Below, piece by piece: positions 26,428-34,593 of a DNA stretch of 64,000 nt (position 1 is its first letter; each line of letters starts with the position of its first letter). Origin of the DNA: Pseudomonas sp. RIT-PI-q (GTDB lineage Bacteria > Pseudomonadota > Gammaproteobacteria > Pseudomonadales > Pseudomonadaceae); assembly GCF_001297125.1 (NCBI RefSeq), contig NZ_LHPC01000056.1, positions 124,001-188,000 of the forward strand. Reading direction: 5' to 3'. Below the pieces are notes generated by a model. The model made no database searches. It had not been told where the DNA came from and saw only the letters and a program-made list of their open reading frames with translations. A program made the translations under genes and the position numbers.

Positions 26428-26592
26428 CCCTGATCCTCCGTCGGAAGCTGGTACTGCTGCCAGCTTTCGATCCTCAAGAAAGGCCCTTTCCCACACACTT
26501 GGCTGACCAAGACTACAGCGCCCCAGAGCCTTCGAGCAGACCCTACTCATCGGGCAACATCCCGACATGCTTCGTTAATTGGCTGCCGCAAA

Positions 26593-26634
26593 AATATAAG
26601 TAAAGATTGGAATATCTTATAAAAGACTTATATT
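26593..26634. promoter_or_regulatory. Palindromic AT-rich operator/promoter of the toxin-antitoxin module
   Basis: AATATAAGT and ACTTATATT are perfect 9-bp inverted arms 24 bases apart. Between them lies a second pair, AAGAT and ATCTT. The region is AT-rich and ends 5 bases before the toxin ATG. This is typical of operators bound by an antitoxin for autoregulation. Confidence 0.65.
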
Positions 26635-26639
26635 CTCCC

Positions 26640-26879
26640 ATGAACAGCATTCACTGGACTCGAAAGGCCGTTAAGCAGCTTCTGAAATTGCACTCCGCTC
26701 ATCAGATCCAGGTGCGTGACGCCGTCACAGTACTGGCTGGCATGCCTGATGCGGGCAATGTCAAAGCGCTGGTGGGTCATGACTACGCCTATCGACTTCG
26801 AGTAGGTAACTATCGGGTCATGTTCGACTGGGACGGCGCAATCAAAGTGATCAGTTCAAGAGGTCAAAAAACGCGATGA
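26640..26879 (+). CDS. RelE/ParE-family toxin
   Basis: 79 residues, starting MNSIHWTRKAVKQLLKL. The core YRLRVGNYRVMFDWDGAIKVISSRGQKTR is the standard RelE/HigB fold end, with basic residues for ribosome-dependent mRNA cleavage. The gene is first in the module, and its TGA overlaps the antitoxin ATG by 4 bases (ATGA). The ribosome site is poor (TTATATTCTCCC before the ATG), and the start lies almost within the operator, which could limit toxin translation. The fold is clear; activity is not proven by sequence. Confidence 0.88.
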   Translation: MNSIHWTRKAVKQLLKLHSAHQIQVRDAVTVLAGMPDAGNVKALVGHDYAYRLRVGNYRVMFDWDGAIKVISSRGQKTR

Positions 26880-27199
26880 ACGCACCTACTGACGTTCAAA
26901 TCATCCATGACGCAGACGGTAACCCTGCGTTCGTGGTCATTCCCTACGCGCAATACGTCGCACAGAAGATAGAGCCCGATTTGATCCCTCACGAGGTGGT
27001 CAGTCGCATCGTCGATGGCGCGACGCCTATTCGCGCCTGGCGTGAACACTTGAACCTTACGCAGGATGAAGTGGCCAAACGCATGGGCATCTCACAACCG
27101 GCCTTCGCCCAGCAAGAGACCGTCGCCAAGCCTCGCAAGGCCACCCGCGAAAGAATCGCTGCGGCGTTTGGCATCAACGCGAATCAGCTTGAGCTGTAA
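26876..27199 (+). CDS. Xre-family antitoxin
   Basis: 107 residues. The C-terminal half is a helix-turn-helix (LNLTQDEVAKRMGISQPAFAQQE at about 60-82). The first 40 residues (VQIIHDADGNPAFVVIPYAQYVAQK) look like the N-terminus of Phd/prevent-host-death antitoxins, so it is a two-part protein. The toxin-first order is HigBA-like. It should neutralise the RelE-type protein and repress the palindromic promoter. Confidence 0.87.
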   Translation: MNAPTDVQIIHDADGNPAFVVIPYAQYVAQKIEPDLIPHEVVSRIVDGATPIRAWREHLNLTQDEVAKRMGISQPAFAQQETVAKPRKATRERIAAAFGINANQLEL

Positions 27200-27231
27200 G
27201 CTGCACATCACCATCAGGGAAATGAATTCAA

Positions 27232-27648
27232 ATGAAAATCTGCGGCATCGAAATCAAAGGCAGCGAAGCGATTATCGCCGTGGCCTCCCTCGACGATCAG
27301 GCGTTGAGCCATGTCTCCCTCGCGACCAAGAAAATCGCCCTCGACGATGACGACGAAGCCGCCAACGTCAAAGTCTTCGCCGCTCAGGTGGCGTCGTTTG
27401 TACGCGAGAATTCCATCGACCGGATTGCGATCAAGAAGCGCAGCAAGAAGGGTGAGTTTGCCGGCGGACCGACCACGTTCAAGATCGAGGGCGTTTTCCA
27501 GTTGCTGGAGAATTGCGAGGTCACGCTGCTGTCGCCACAGACCATCAATGCGCAGAACAAGAAGTTCGACTTTGAGCTGCCGGCCACGCTGAACAAGTAT
27601 CAGCATGAAGCGTTTAAAGCGGCCTGCTCGGCGTTGATGAAGAAGTAA
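27232..27648 (+). CDS. DUF3010 family protein
   Basis: 138 residues starting MKICGIEIKGSEAIIAVASL, with a beta-strand-rich ASKHA/RNase H-like opening. Length and sequence match the DUF3010 family of proteobacteria, which has no known function. A basic patch AIKKRSKKGEF follows the central helix. It stands alone: 32 bp after the antitoxin, and followed by a REPIN. Confidence 0.8.
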   Translation: MKICGIEIKGSEAIIAVASLDDQALSHVSLATKKIALDDDDEAANVKVFAAQVASFVRENSIDRIAIKKRSKKGEFAGGPTTFKIEGVFQLLENCEVTLLSPQTINAQNKKFDFELPATLNKYQHEAFKAACSALMKK

Positions 27649-27672
27649 CACAATTTCTGCCAAAACGGAGAA

Positions 27673-27768
27673 CCTGTGGGAGCCGGGCTTGCCCGCGATT
27701 GCGGTGGGTCAGTCAACATCAACGTTGACAGTTCCGTCCTCATCGCGGGCAAGCCCGGCTCCCACAGG
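27673..27768. repeat. REPIN
   Basis: Inverted CTGTGGGAGCCGGGCTTGCCC pair between convergent DUF3010 and cdhR genes. Confidence 0.9.
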
Positions 27769-27780
27769 GTTCTCTGTTGT

Positions 27781-28725
27781 TCATGCTTTTGCGGTACGCC
27801 GATCCTCTCGTGGGCACCTTGCAAATTTTGCCCGATAGCTACGGGTGAAGTACGACGGTGATTCAAACCCGCACGCAATACTCACTTCCAGCACGCTCAT
27901 GTCCGTCTGCCGCAGCAACTGCTGTGCCTTCTCCAGCCGCAAGCGCAGGTAGAAATTGCTTGGCGTGTCGTTCAGGTGCAAGCGGAACAATCGCTCGAGC
28001 TGGCGTCGTGTCACCTTGATCGATTCCGCCAATGCCAGCGTGCTTAACGGCGGTTCGCTGTGCTGCTCCATTTCCCCAATCACCTGCACCAGTTTTTTGT
28101 TGCTGATGCCGTAGCGACTGGCGACTTCCATGCGCTGGTGGTCTTTGCGCGGGCGGATGCGGCCGAGTACGAATTGTTCACTGACCTTGATCGCCAGTTC
28201 CGGGCCATGGGCCTGGCCGATAAGGTCGAGCATCAGGTCGATGGACGCTGTGCCGCCGGCTGAGGTGATGCGCCGACGGTCGATTTCGAACAGCTCCTGG
28301 GTGACGCTGAGCTGTGGATAGGATTCCTTGAACGCGTCGATGGCTTCCCAGTGCAGGGTCAGGCGATGGCCGTCGAGCAGGCCGGCTTCGGCGAGCACGA
28401 AGCTGCCGGTGTCGATGGCGCCGAGGGTCACGCCTTCATTGTCCAGCCGACGCAGCCAATGTTCCAGCGCCGGCGTGGCGAATTTCAGTGGTTCGAAACC
28501 CGCGACCACCAACAAGGTTGCACCTTTCTTCAGCGGCTCCAGCGCCGCATCTGCGTTGACCGACATGCCGTTACTGGCCAAGACCGCGCCGCCGTCGGCG
28601 CTCAGCACATGCCAGCGATACAGCTCGCCGCGAAAGCGATTGGCGACCCGCAGCGGCTCGATGGCCGAGATAAAACCGATGGCCGAGAAGCCCGGCATCA
28701 ACATGAAGTAGAAATCCTGGGACAT
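27781..28725 (-). CDS. cdhR: Carnitine catabolism transcriptional activator
   Basis: 314-residue GATase1-like plus AraC regulator. The N-terminal DJ-1/PfpI-like domain (YFMLMPGFSAIGFISAIEPLRVANRF) binds the effector. The C-terminal AraC domain has LALAESIKVTRRQLERLFRLHL and DMSVLEVSIACGFESPSYFTRSYRAKF. Start MSQDFYFML at 28725. In P. aeruginosa CdhR (PA5389) activates the divergent caiX-cdhCAB operon in response to carnitine, and the same gene arrangement is seen here. The paralogue GbdR lies at 34594. Confidence 0.93.
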   Translation of the reverse strand: MSQDFYFMLMPGFSAIGFISAIEPLRVANRFRGELYRWHVLSADGGAVLASNGMSVNADAALEPLKKGATLLVVAGFEPLKFATPALEHWLRRLDNEGVTLGAIDTGSFVLAEAGLLDGHRLTLHWEAIDAFKESYPQLSVTQELFEIDRRRITSAGGTASIDLMLDLIGQAHGPELAIKVSEQFVLGRIRPRKDHQRMEVASRYGISNKKLVQVIGEMEQHSEPPLSTLALAESIKVTRRQLERLFRLHLNDTPSNFYLRLRLEKAQQLLRQTDMSVLEVSIACGFESPSYFTRSYRAKFARCPREDRRTAKA

Positions 28726-28877
28726 GGAGCGCACTCGGTGGCGGGTAGCGTGTGGACGTTGATACGCCACTTGCATCAGGCTTTCAAGAGGTCAGGTCGC
28801 TGCAGTGCAAGAGCTGGTCGCCGTAGTGCGCTTTCACAGGCCTCCAGCTGCGTAACTTGGCATCACCGGCGCACGGC

Positions 28878-29037
28878 GCATCCGGTCTTACGGATAGCTG
28901 CTCAATTTTTGCGGCGGCTGTTGCCCTCAAGCTGCGTTACCGCTCCTCGCCATAGCTAGCTATGACTCGTCGCGGTGCCTTGCTTGAGGACAACAGCCAC
29001 TCGCCAAAATGTGAGCGCTATCCGCAAGACCGGATGC
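28878..29037. repeat. 160-bp near-perfect palindrome between cdhR and caiX
   Basis: The arms GCATCCGGTCTTACGGATAG and CTATCCGCAAGACCGGATGC pair with one mismatch. GCTGTTGCCCTCAAGC pairs with GCTTGAGGACAACAGC. The centre is CATAGCTAGCTATG, whose axis (28957.5) coincides exactly with that of the outer arms. It fills much of the 354-bp divergent control region, ending 42 bp before the caiX start. It looks like a mobile or dispersed palindromic element rather than an operator. Confidence 0.85.
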
Positions 29038-29079
29038 AGACGACCGGACCCACAATAACGAACTGCCGAGGAACCTGAG

Positions 29080-30024
29080 ATGAAACGACTGATCAGCAGC
29101 TGTGTTCTTGCACTCAGCGGTACTGCTTTACTGAGCGCCAGTGTCATGGCGGCCGAACCCGCCGCGTGCCAGAACGTGCGCATGGGCGTAGTGAACTGGA
29201 CCGACGTAATCGCCACCAGTGCCATGACCCAGGTCCTGCTCGATGGCCTCGGCTACAACACCAAGCAAACCAGCGCCTCCCAGCAAATTATCTTCGCCGG
29301 GATCCGCGACCAGCGCCTGGATATGTTCCTGGGCTACTGGAACCCGCTGATGACCCAGACCATCACCCCGTTCGTCGATGGCAAGCAGGTCAAAGTGCTT
29401 GAAGCACCCAGCCTGAAAGACGCCCGCGCCACCCTCGCTGTACCGACTTACCTCGCCGACAAGGGCCTGAAAACCTTCGCCGACATCGCCAAGTTCGAAA
29501 AAGAACTGGGCGGCAAGATCTACGGGATCGAGCCTGGCTCGGGTGCCAACACCCAGATCAAGGCGATGATCGCCAAGAATCAGTTCGGCCTCGGCAAGTT
29601 CCAACTGGTCGAATCCAGTGAGGCCGGCATGCTGGCGGCAGTCGATCGCGCCGTGCGACGTAACGAGGCTGTGGTGTTCTTTGGCTGGGCGCCGCACCCG
29701 ATGAACGTCAACGTGAAGATGACTTACCTCACCGGCAGTGAAGACGCCCTCGGCCCGAACGAAGGCATGGCCACGGTCTGGACCGTCACTTCGCCGAAAT
29801 ACGCCGAACAATGCCCGAACATCGGCCGCCTGCTGAGCAACCTGACCTTCACCGCCGAAGACGAGAGCCGGATGATGCAGCCGCTGCTCGATCACAAGGA
29901 CGCCTTCGAATCGGCCAGGCAATGGCTCAACGATCACCCCCAAGACAAGCAACGCTGGCTCGAAGGCGTCACCACCTTCGATGGCAAACCAGCCGCTGAA
30001 AACCTGAAACTGACCAGCAAATAA
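29080..30024 (+). CDS. caiX: Carnitine ABC transporter substrate-binding protein
   Basis: 314-residue periplasmic OpuAC/ProX-type protein with a signal peptide (MKRLISSCVLALSGTALLSASVMA before AEPAACQ). Aromatic residues for a quaternary amine cage are plausible in LGYWNPLMTQTITPF, GIEPGSGAN and FFGWAPHPMNV. There is no permease or ATPase here; in P. aeruginosa CaiX works with the CbcWV core, matched here by choW and choV at 39-41 kb. First gene of the carnitine operon. It is a paralogue of ChoX. Confidence 0.92.
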   Translation: MKRLISSCVLALSGTALLSASVMAAEPAACQNVRMGVVNWTDVIATSAMTQVLLDGLGYNTKQTSASQQIIFAGIRDQRLDMFLGYWNPLMTQTITPFVDGKQVKVLEAPSLKDARATLAVPTYLADKGLKTFADIAKFEKELGGKIYGIEPGSGANTQIKAMIAKNQFGLGKFQLVESSEAGMLAAVDRAVRRNEAVVFFGWAPHPMNVNVKMTYLTGSEDALGPNEGMATVWTVTSPKYAEQCPNIGRLLSNLTFTAEDESRMMQPLLDHKDAFESARQWLNDHPQDKQRWLEGVTTFDGKPAAENLKLTSK

Positions 30025-30098
30025 ACCCTGACCGAACCACCGATTCGCAGCCCGACCGGGCTGCGAACGGGACCACCACGCCTGTAAGGAACCTTCAA

Positions 30099-30986
30099 AT
30101 GAACCACGACGTCATCATCACCTGCGCACTCACCGGTGCTGGCGACACGACCAGCAAGAGCCCACACGTGCCGGTCACCCCGAAACAAATCGCCGCTGCC
30201 GCCGTGGAAGCCGCCAAGGCCGGTGCCACCGTGGTCCATTGCCACGTTCGTAACCCCGAGACCGGCAAATTCAGCCGTGACGTGGCGCTGTACCGCGAAG
30301 TGATGGAGCGCATCCGCGAGGCGGACGTCGACATCATCGTCAACCTCACTGCCGGCATGGGCGGCGACCTGGAAATCGGCGCTGGCGAGAACCCGATGGA
30401 GTTCGGCCCGAACACTGATCTGGTCGGCCCGCTGACCCGTCTGGCCCACGTTGAAGAGTTGCTGCCGGAAATCTGCACCCTCGATTGCGGCACCCTGAAC
30501 TTCGGCGATGGCGACACGATTTACGTGTCCACCCCGGCGCAACTCCGTGCCGGCGCGAAGCGAATTCAAGAGCTGGGCGTGAAAGCCGAGCTGGAAATTT
30601 TCGACACCGGCCACCTGTGGTTCGCCAAACAGCTGATCAAGGAAGGCCTGCTCGACGACCCGCTGTTCCAACTGTGCCTGGGCATCCCGTGGGGCGCCCC
30701 GGCCGACACCACCACCATGAAAGCCATGGTCGATAACTTGCCGGCCAACGCAGTGTGGGCGGGCTTCGGTATCGGGCGCATGCAGATGCCGATGGCCGCA
30801 CAAGCGGTGCTGCTCGGTGGCAACGTGCGGGTCGGGCTCGAAGACAATATCTGGCTGGACAAGGGCGTTCTGGCGACCAACGGCCAACTGGTCGAACGCG
30901 CCTCGGAAATCCTCAGCCGCCTCGGCGCCCGCGTTCTGACGCCGGCGGAAGGCCGGGCAAAAATGGGCCTGACCAAACGCGGTTAA
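30099..30986 (+). CDS. cdhC: 3-dehydrocarnitine cleavage enzyme (BKACE family)
   Basis: 295 residues of the beta-keto acid cleavage enzyme family. Zinc ligands His47 and His49 are in VVHCHVRNPETG. It transfers the betainyl group of dehydrocarnitine to acetyl-CoA's CoA, giving betainyl-CoA and acetoacetate. C-terminal GNVRVGLEDNIW and LAT NGQLVERA segments match the family. 74 bp downstream of caiX. Confidence 0.93.
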   Translation: MNHDVIITCALTGAGDTTSKSPHVPVTPKQIAAAAVEAAKAGATVVHCHVRNPETGKFSRDVALYREVMERIREADVDIIVNLTAGMGGDLEIGAGENPMEFGPNTDLVGPLTRLAHVEELLPEICTLDCGTLNFGDGDTIYVSTPAQLRAGAKRIQELGVKAELEIFDTGHLWFAKQLIKEGLLDDPLFQLCLGIPWGAPADTTTMKAMVDNLPANAVWAGFGIGRMQMPMAAQAVLLGGNVRVGLEDNIWLDKGVLATNGQLVERASEILSRLGARVLTPAEGRAKMGLTKRG

Positions 30987-31002
30987 ATCCACACATAACA
31001 CC

Positions 31003-31097
31003 TGTAGGAGCGAGGCTTGCCCGCGAAGGCGGTTTTCCTCCCGCGAGAGATGCGTCGGATGTACCGGCCTCTTCGCGGGCAAGCCTCGCTCCTACAG
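31003..31097. repeat. REPIN
   Basis: Inverted GTAGGAGCGAGGCTTGCCCG pair between cdhC and cdhA, inside the operon. Confidence 0.9.
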
Positions 31098-31127
31098 GGG
31101 ATCACCGAATTCTTTTAGGACGTCGCC

Positions 31128-32093
31128 ATGACTTTTATCACCGAAATCAAAACCTTCGCAGCGCTGGGCAGCGGTGTCATCGGCAGCGGCTGGGTCTCCC
31201 GCGCCCTCGCCCACGGCCTCGACGTGGTGGCCTGGGACCCGGCGCCGGGTGCCGAAGCGGCCCTGCGCAAACGCGTTGCCAATGCCTGGGGGGCACTGGA
31301 GAAACAAGGGCTGGCGCCGGGCGCATCACAGGATCGGCTGCGCTTTGTCGCAACGATTGAAGAGTGCGTTCGCGATGCGGATTTTATTCAGGAAAGCGCT
31401 CCGGAACGGCTGGATCTGAAACTGGAACTGCACAGCAAAATCAGCGCAGCGGCCAAGCCCAACGCCTTGATCGGTTCCAGCACCTCGGGCCTGTTGCCGA
31501 GTGAGTTCTACGAGAGTTCGACCCACCCGGAACGCTGCGTGGTCGGGCACCCGTTCAACCCGGTGTACCTGCTGCCCTTGGTGGAAGTGGTTGGCGGCAA
31601 AAACACCGCCCCCGAAGCCGTGCAAGCGGCAATGAAAGTCTACGAATTCTTGGGCATGCGTCCGCTGCATGTGCGCAAGGAAGTGCCGGGCTTTATCGCC
31701 GACCGCTTGCTCGAAGCGCTGTGGCGTGAGGCGCTGCACCTGGTCAACGACGGTGTGGCGACCACCGGTGAAATCGACGATGCCATTCGTTTTGGCGCGG
31801 GTCTGCGCTGGTCGTTCATGGGGACGTTCTTGACCTACACACTGGCGGGTGGCGATGCAGGCATGCGGCACTTTATGGCGCAGTTCGGTCCGGCGTTGCA
31901 GTTGCCGTGGACGTATCTGCCTGCGCCGGAGCTGACCGACAAGTTGATCGATGATGTGGTCGATGGCACCAGTGAGCAGTTGGGCAACCACAGCATTTCG
32001 GCGCTGGAGCGCTATCGTGATGATTGCTTGCTGGCGGTGCTGGAGGCGGTGAAGACCACCAAAGAGAAGCATGGGATGGCATTCGCCGACTAA
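31128..32093 (+). CDS. cdhA: L-carnitine 3-dehydrogenase
   Basis: 321 residues of the 3-hydroxyacyl-CoA dehydrogenase fold. The NAD motif GSGVIGSGW is at 14-22. The catalytic His-Glu region is VVGHPFNPVYLLPLVEVVGG, followed by RKEVPGFIADRLLEALWREALHLV. It oxidises L-carnitine to 3-dehydrocarnitine. It is a stand-alone protein, with its thioesterase partner encoded separately downstream; in some bacteria the two are fused. Confidence 0.95.
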   Translation: MTFITEIKTFAALGSGVIGSGWVSRALAHGLDVVAWDPAPGAEAALRKRVANAWGALEKQGLAPGASQDRLRFVATIEECVRDADFIQESAPERLDLKLELHSKISAAAKPNALIGSSTSGLLPSEFYESSTHPERCVVGHPFNPVYLLPLVEVVGGKNTAPEAVQAAMKVYEFLGMRPLHVRKEVPGFIADRLLEALWREALHLVNDGVATTGEIDDAIRFGAGLRWSFMGTFLTYTLAGGDAGMRHFMAQFGPALQLPWTYLPAPELTDKLIDDVVDGTSEQLGNHSISALERYRDDCLLAVLEAVKTTKEKHGMAFAD

Positions 32094-32100
32094 ACGCTCT

Positions 32101-32181
32101 CTGTAGGAGCTGGCTTGCCAGCGAAAGCGGTGTGTCTGTCACACCGCATTGCCCCGTTCGCCAGCAAGCCGGCTCCTACAG
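32101..32181. repeat. REPIN
   Basis: Inverted GTAGGAGCTGGCTTGCCAGCGA pair between cdhA and cdhB. Confidence 0.9.
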
Positions 32182-32208
32182 GTCTTCTTAACTTCAGGAT
32201 TTGATGAC

Positions 32209-32685
32209 ATGCCCGCATTGACCACCTACCAAACCAAAATCATCCCCGACTGGGTCGACTACAACGGCCATCTGCGCGATGCCTTTTACCTGCTGATTTT
32301 CAGCTACGCCACCGACGCCCTGATGGACCGCCTCGGGATGGACAGCAACAACCGCGAAGCCAGCGGCAATTCGTTGTTCACCCTCGAACTGCACCTCAAT
32401 TACCTGCACGAAGTGAAGCTCGACGCCGACGTCGAGGTCCACACCCAGATCATCGCTCACGACAGCAAACGCCTGCACCTCTACCACAGCCTGCACTTGA
32501 TCGGTGGAGACAAGGAACTGGCGGGCAACGAGCAAATGCTCCTGCACGTCGACCTCGCCGGGCCGCGATCCGCGCCGTTCAGCGAAGACACCTTGAGCAA
32601 ACTGCATGCCATCGTCACCGAACAAGCCGACCTGCCCGCTCCCGACTACATCGGCCGCGTCATCGCCCTGCCCCCTGCAAAGTAG
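32209..32685 (+). CDS. cdhB: Betainyl-CoA thioesterase
   Basis: 158-residue hot-dog fold thioesterase. The family motif DWVDYNGHLRDAFYLLIFSYATDALMD carries the catalytic Asp/Asn. It hydrolyses betainyl-CoA made by CdhC to glycine betaine and CoA, linking carnitine to GbcAB. The start at 32209 (MPALTTYQTK) is chosen because the upstream frame is REP sequence. 24 bp before bbh. Confidence 0.9.
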   Translation: MPALTTYQTKIIPDWVDYNGHLRDAFYLLIFSYATDALMDRLGMDSNNREASGNSLFTLELHLNYLHEVKLDADVEVHTQIIAHDSKRLHLYHSLHLIGGDKELAGNEQMLLHVDLAGPRSAPFSEDTLSKLHAIVTEQADLPAPDYIGRVIALPPAK

Positions 32686-32709
32686 CCACCACCGCATAAG
32701 GAGATCGCC

Positions 32710-33873
32710 ATGAACACCGCCGCCGCTTTTGCCGACTTCCGTACCTATCCGTTGATCAGCGCGCTGACAGGCGTGCAGACCCTGGCGGATCGTGTTCTGG
32801 TGAAGTGGGCCGACGACCGCGTCAGCCCCTTTCATCACAGCTGGTTGCGGGACAACTGCCCGTGCCCGCACTGCGTCTACACCGTGACCCGCGAACAAGT
32901 GCTGGAAATCGTCGACGTCCCGGAAAACCTGGTGCCGGCCGAGACCAGCGTCGATGCTGACGGTTGCCTCTGCGTCCAGTGGCAGGACGGTCACCTCAGC
33001 CGCTTCGATCCAGGCTGGTTGCGTGCCCACGCCTACGACGACGAATCCCGCGCGGAACGTCGCGCTAGCAAACCGAAAGCGCGGCTCTGGAACAGTGATT
33101 TGCAGCTGCCGGTGTTCGAATACCAGGCGTTGATGAACGACAACAATGCCTTGTTGCAATGGCTGCTGTCGGTGCGCGATATCGGCTTGACCCAGGTCCG
33201 TGGCGTGCCCACCGAACCGGGCTCGTTGAAGCTGATCGCCCAGCGGATTTCGTTCATCCGCGAGAGCAACTTTGGTGTGCTGTTCAACGTGCAGTCCAAG
33301 GCCGATGCCGACAGCAACGCCTACACCGCTTTCAACCTGCCGCTGCACAGCGACTTGCCGACCCGGGAATTGCAACCGGGGCTGCAGTTTCTGCATTGCC
33401 TGGTCAATGATGCCGACGGTGGCGAGAGTATTTTCGTCGACGGTTTTGCCATTGCCGAGGCTTTGCGTCAGGAGGATCCCGAGGCGTTTCAAGCCTTGTG
33501 TGAAATCCCCGTGGAGTTCCGCAACAAGGACCGCCACAGCGATTACCGCTGCCTCGCACCTATCATTGCCCTGGACGCGTTTGGGCAGGTGTCGGAAATC
33601 CGCATGGCGAATTTCCTGCGCGGCCCGTTCGATGCCTCGGTGGAGCAAATGCCCAGGCTGTATCGCGCTTATCGGCGCTTCATTGCCATGACCCGCGAGG
33701 CACGGTTTCGCCTGATGACGCGGCTCAACCCCGGCGAATTGTGGTGCTTCGACAACCGCCGTACCCTCCACGCCCGCAACGCCTTCGACCCCGCCTCCGG
33801 CGCCCGGCATTTCCAGGGCTGCTATGTCGACCGTGATGAATTGTTGTCGCGGATCCTCGTTCTACAGCGTTAA
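32710..33873 (+). CDS. bbh: Gamma-butyrobetaine dioxygenase
   Basis: 387-residue Fe(II)/2-oxoglutarate hydroxylase that makes L-carnitine from gamma-butyrobetaine. The N-terminal zinc region is WLRDNCPCPHC (Cys50, 52, 55). Iron ligands are His213, Asp215 (LHSDLPTRE) and His354 (NRRTLHARNAF). The ribosome site is AAGGAGATCGCC. It is the last gene after cdhB, so the operon can use gamma-butyrobetaine as well as carnitine. Assignment to the BBOX family is firm; a related trimethyllysine hydroxylase activity is less likely. Confidence 0.92.
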   Translation: MNTAAAFADFRTYPLISALTGVQTLADRVLVKWADDRVSPFHHSWLRDNCPCPHCVYTVTREQVLEIVDVPENLVPAETSVDADGCLCVQWQDGHLSRFDPGWLRAHAYDDESRAERRASKPKARLWNSDLQLPVFEYQALMNDNNALLQWLLSVRDIGLTQVRGVPTEPGSLKLIAQRISFIRESNFGVLFNVQSKADADSNAYTAFNLPLHSDLPTRELQPGLQFLHCLVNDADGGESIFVDGFAIAEALRQEDPEAFQALCEIPVEFRNKDRHSDYRCLAPIIALDAFGQVSEIRMANFLRGPFDASVEQMPRLYRAYRRFIAMTREARFRLMTRLNPGELWCFDNRRTLHARNAFDPASGARHFQGCYVDRDELLSRILVLQR

Positions 33874-33888
33874 ACCGCGTCATCGTTC

Positions 33889-33952
33889 ATCGCGGGCAAG
33901 CCCGCTCCCACAGGTTATTCGCGATCCTTGTGGGAGCGGGCTTGCCCGCGAT
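33889..33952. repeat. REPIN
   Basis: Tail-to-tail pair with GCGGGCAAGCCCGCTCCCACAG and its inverse, directly after bbh. Confidence 0.9.
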
Positions 33953-33992
33953 TGCGTCTGGGCAGGCAACACAACGTCCCCGAATTACAGGC

Positions 33993-34026
33993 AAAAAAAA
34001 CCCCGATCAAGCCGTGACAGGATCGG
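33993..34026 (-). terminator. Minus-strand intrinsic terminator without an obvious gene
   Basis: On the minus strand CCGATC, a 12-base loop, then GATCGGGG followed by eight T. No convincing minus-strand gene ends here: gbdR ends at 34594, and the intervening 87-residue gene is on the plus strand. It could terminate gbdR read-through or a small RNA. Confidence 0.6.
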
Positions 34027-34242
34027 AGCTGAGGAGGGTATTGTTGAGGAGCCGTTGCGCGAGGGTGACCAAACCTTCGTGAAGCCAGCTGACGCCAGTG
34101 TGCCCACTCGCATCGATCGCAAGTTAGCCGAAAACGACCTGTTCATAGGTATTGCGGCCATTGCGACAAATCGTCCTTGCCGCCACCCCCCGCCCCTACG
34201 AGAATCGAGCCACGACACCGTTCCCTGAAGAAGGATTGCGTC

Positions 34243-34506
34243 ATGATGTACGCCGATTTGATTGACCAGGGAGACCTGTTGGGCCAGCTCAAGGCGTTAG
34301 GATTTGCAGTGCCCCCTGGTGCAACTGCTGAGCAGGCCTGCGAATGCGCGGTACGGGGTTTGAACAACGAACGGGCAATGGAACTGCGGACCATGGTCAA
34401 GCAGATGTACACCAGCAGCGCGACCATCCTGCCGGCCGTGCGCCAGGCTATCGACAAGCAATTGCTGCCAGCGTTGGCGGAGTATCAACAGAGCCGTAGC
34501 GCCTGA
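34243..34506 (+). CDS. Small conserved-looking hypothetical protein, 87 residues
   Basis: Sequence begins MMYADLIDQGDLLGQLKALG. It is helical, with no membrane segment and no known motif; AVRGLNNERAMELRTMVKQMYTSSATILPAVRQAIDKQ suggests a helical bundle. GAAGAAGGA lies upstream of the ATG. Codon use fits the neighbours, which argues that it is real. It is convergent with gbdR. Function unknown. Confidence 0.65.
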   Translation: MMYADLIDQGDLLGQLKALGFAVPPGATAEQACECAVRGLNNERAMELRTMVKQMYTSSATILPAVRQAIDKQLLPALAEYQQSRSA

Positions 34507-34515
34507 CAAACCGCC

Positions 34516-34579
34516 TTCGCGGGCAAGCCCGCTCCCACAGGTTATTCGTGATCCCTGTGGGAGCGGGCTTGCCCGCGAT
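34516..34579. repeat. REPIN
   Basis: Pair of GCGGGCAAGCCCGCTCCCACAG elements between the convergent 87-residue gene and gbdR. Confidence 0.9.
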
Positions 34580-34593
34580 GAAGGCGCCTCGGT

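Larger units (their letters stand above)
33874..34242. other. 369-bp region without a protein gene, between bbh and the 87-residue gene
   Basis: Holds a REPIN (33889-33952), then a minus-strand terminator-like hairpin (33993-34026), then 200 bases with no clear gene on the plus strand. A short minus-strand open frame (33985-34218) has no recognisable protein features. A small minus-strand RNA ending at the hairpin is possible. Confidence 0.4.

Noticed and set aside
26445..26466. Terminator after the LprI-like gene (AAGCTGG/CCAGCTT)
   Set aside because: A 7-bp stem is present but there is no following T run, so it was not called.
33985..34218. 77-codon minus-strand open frame
   Set aside because: No ribosome site or protein family pattern; it ends inside the terminator hairpin. 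A non-coding RNA is a better explanation.
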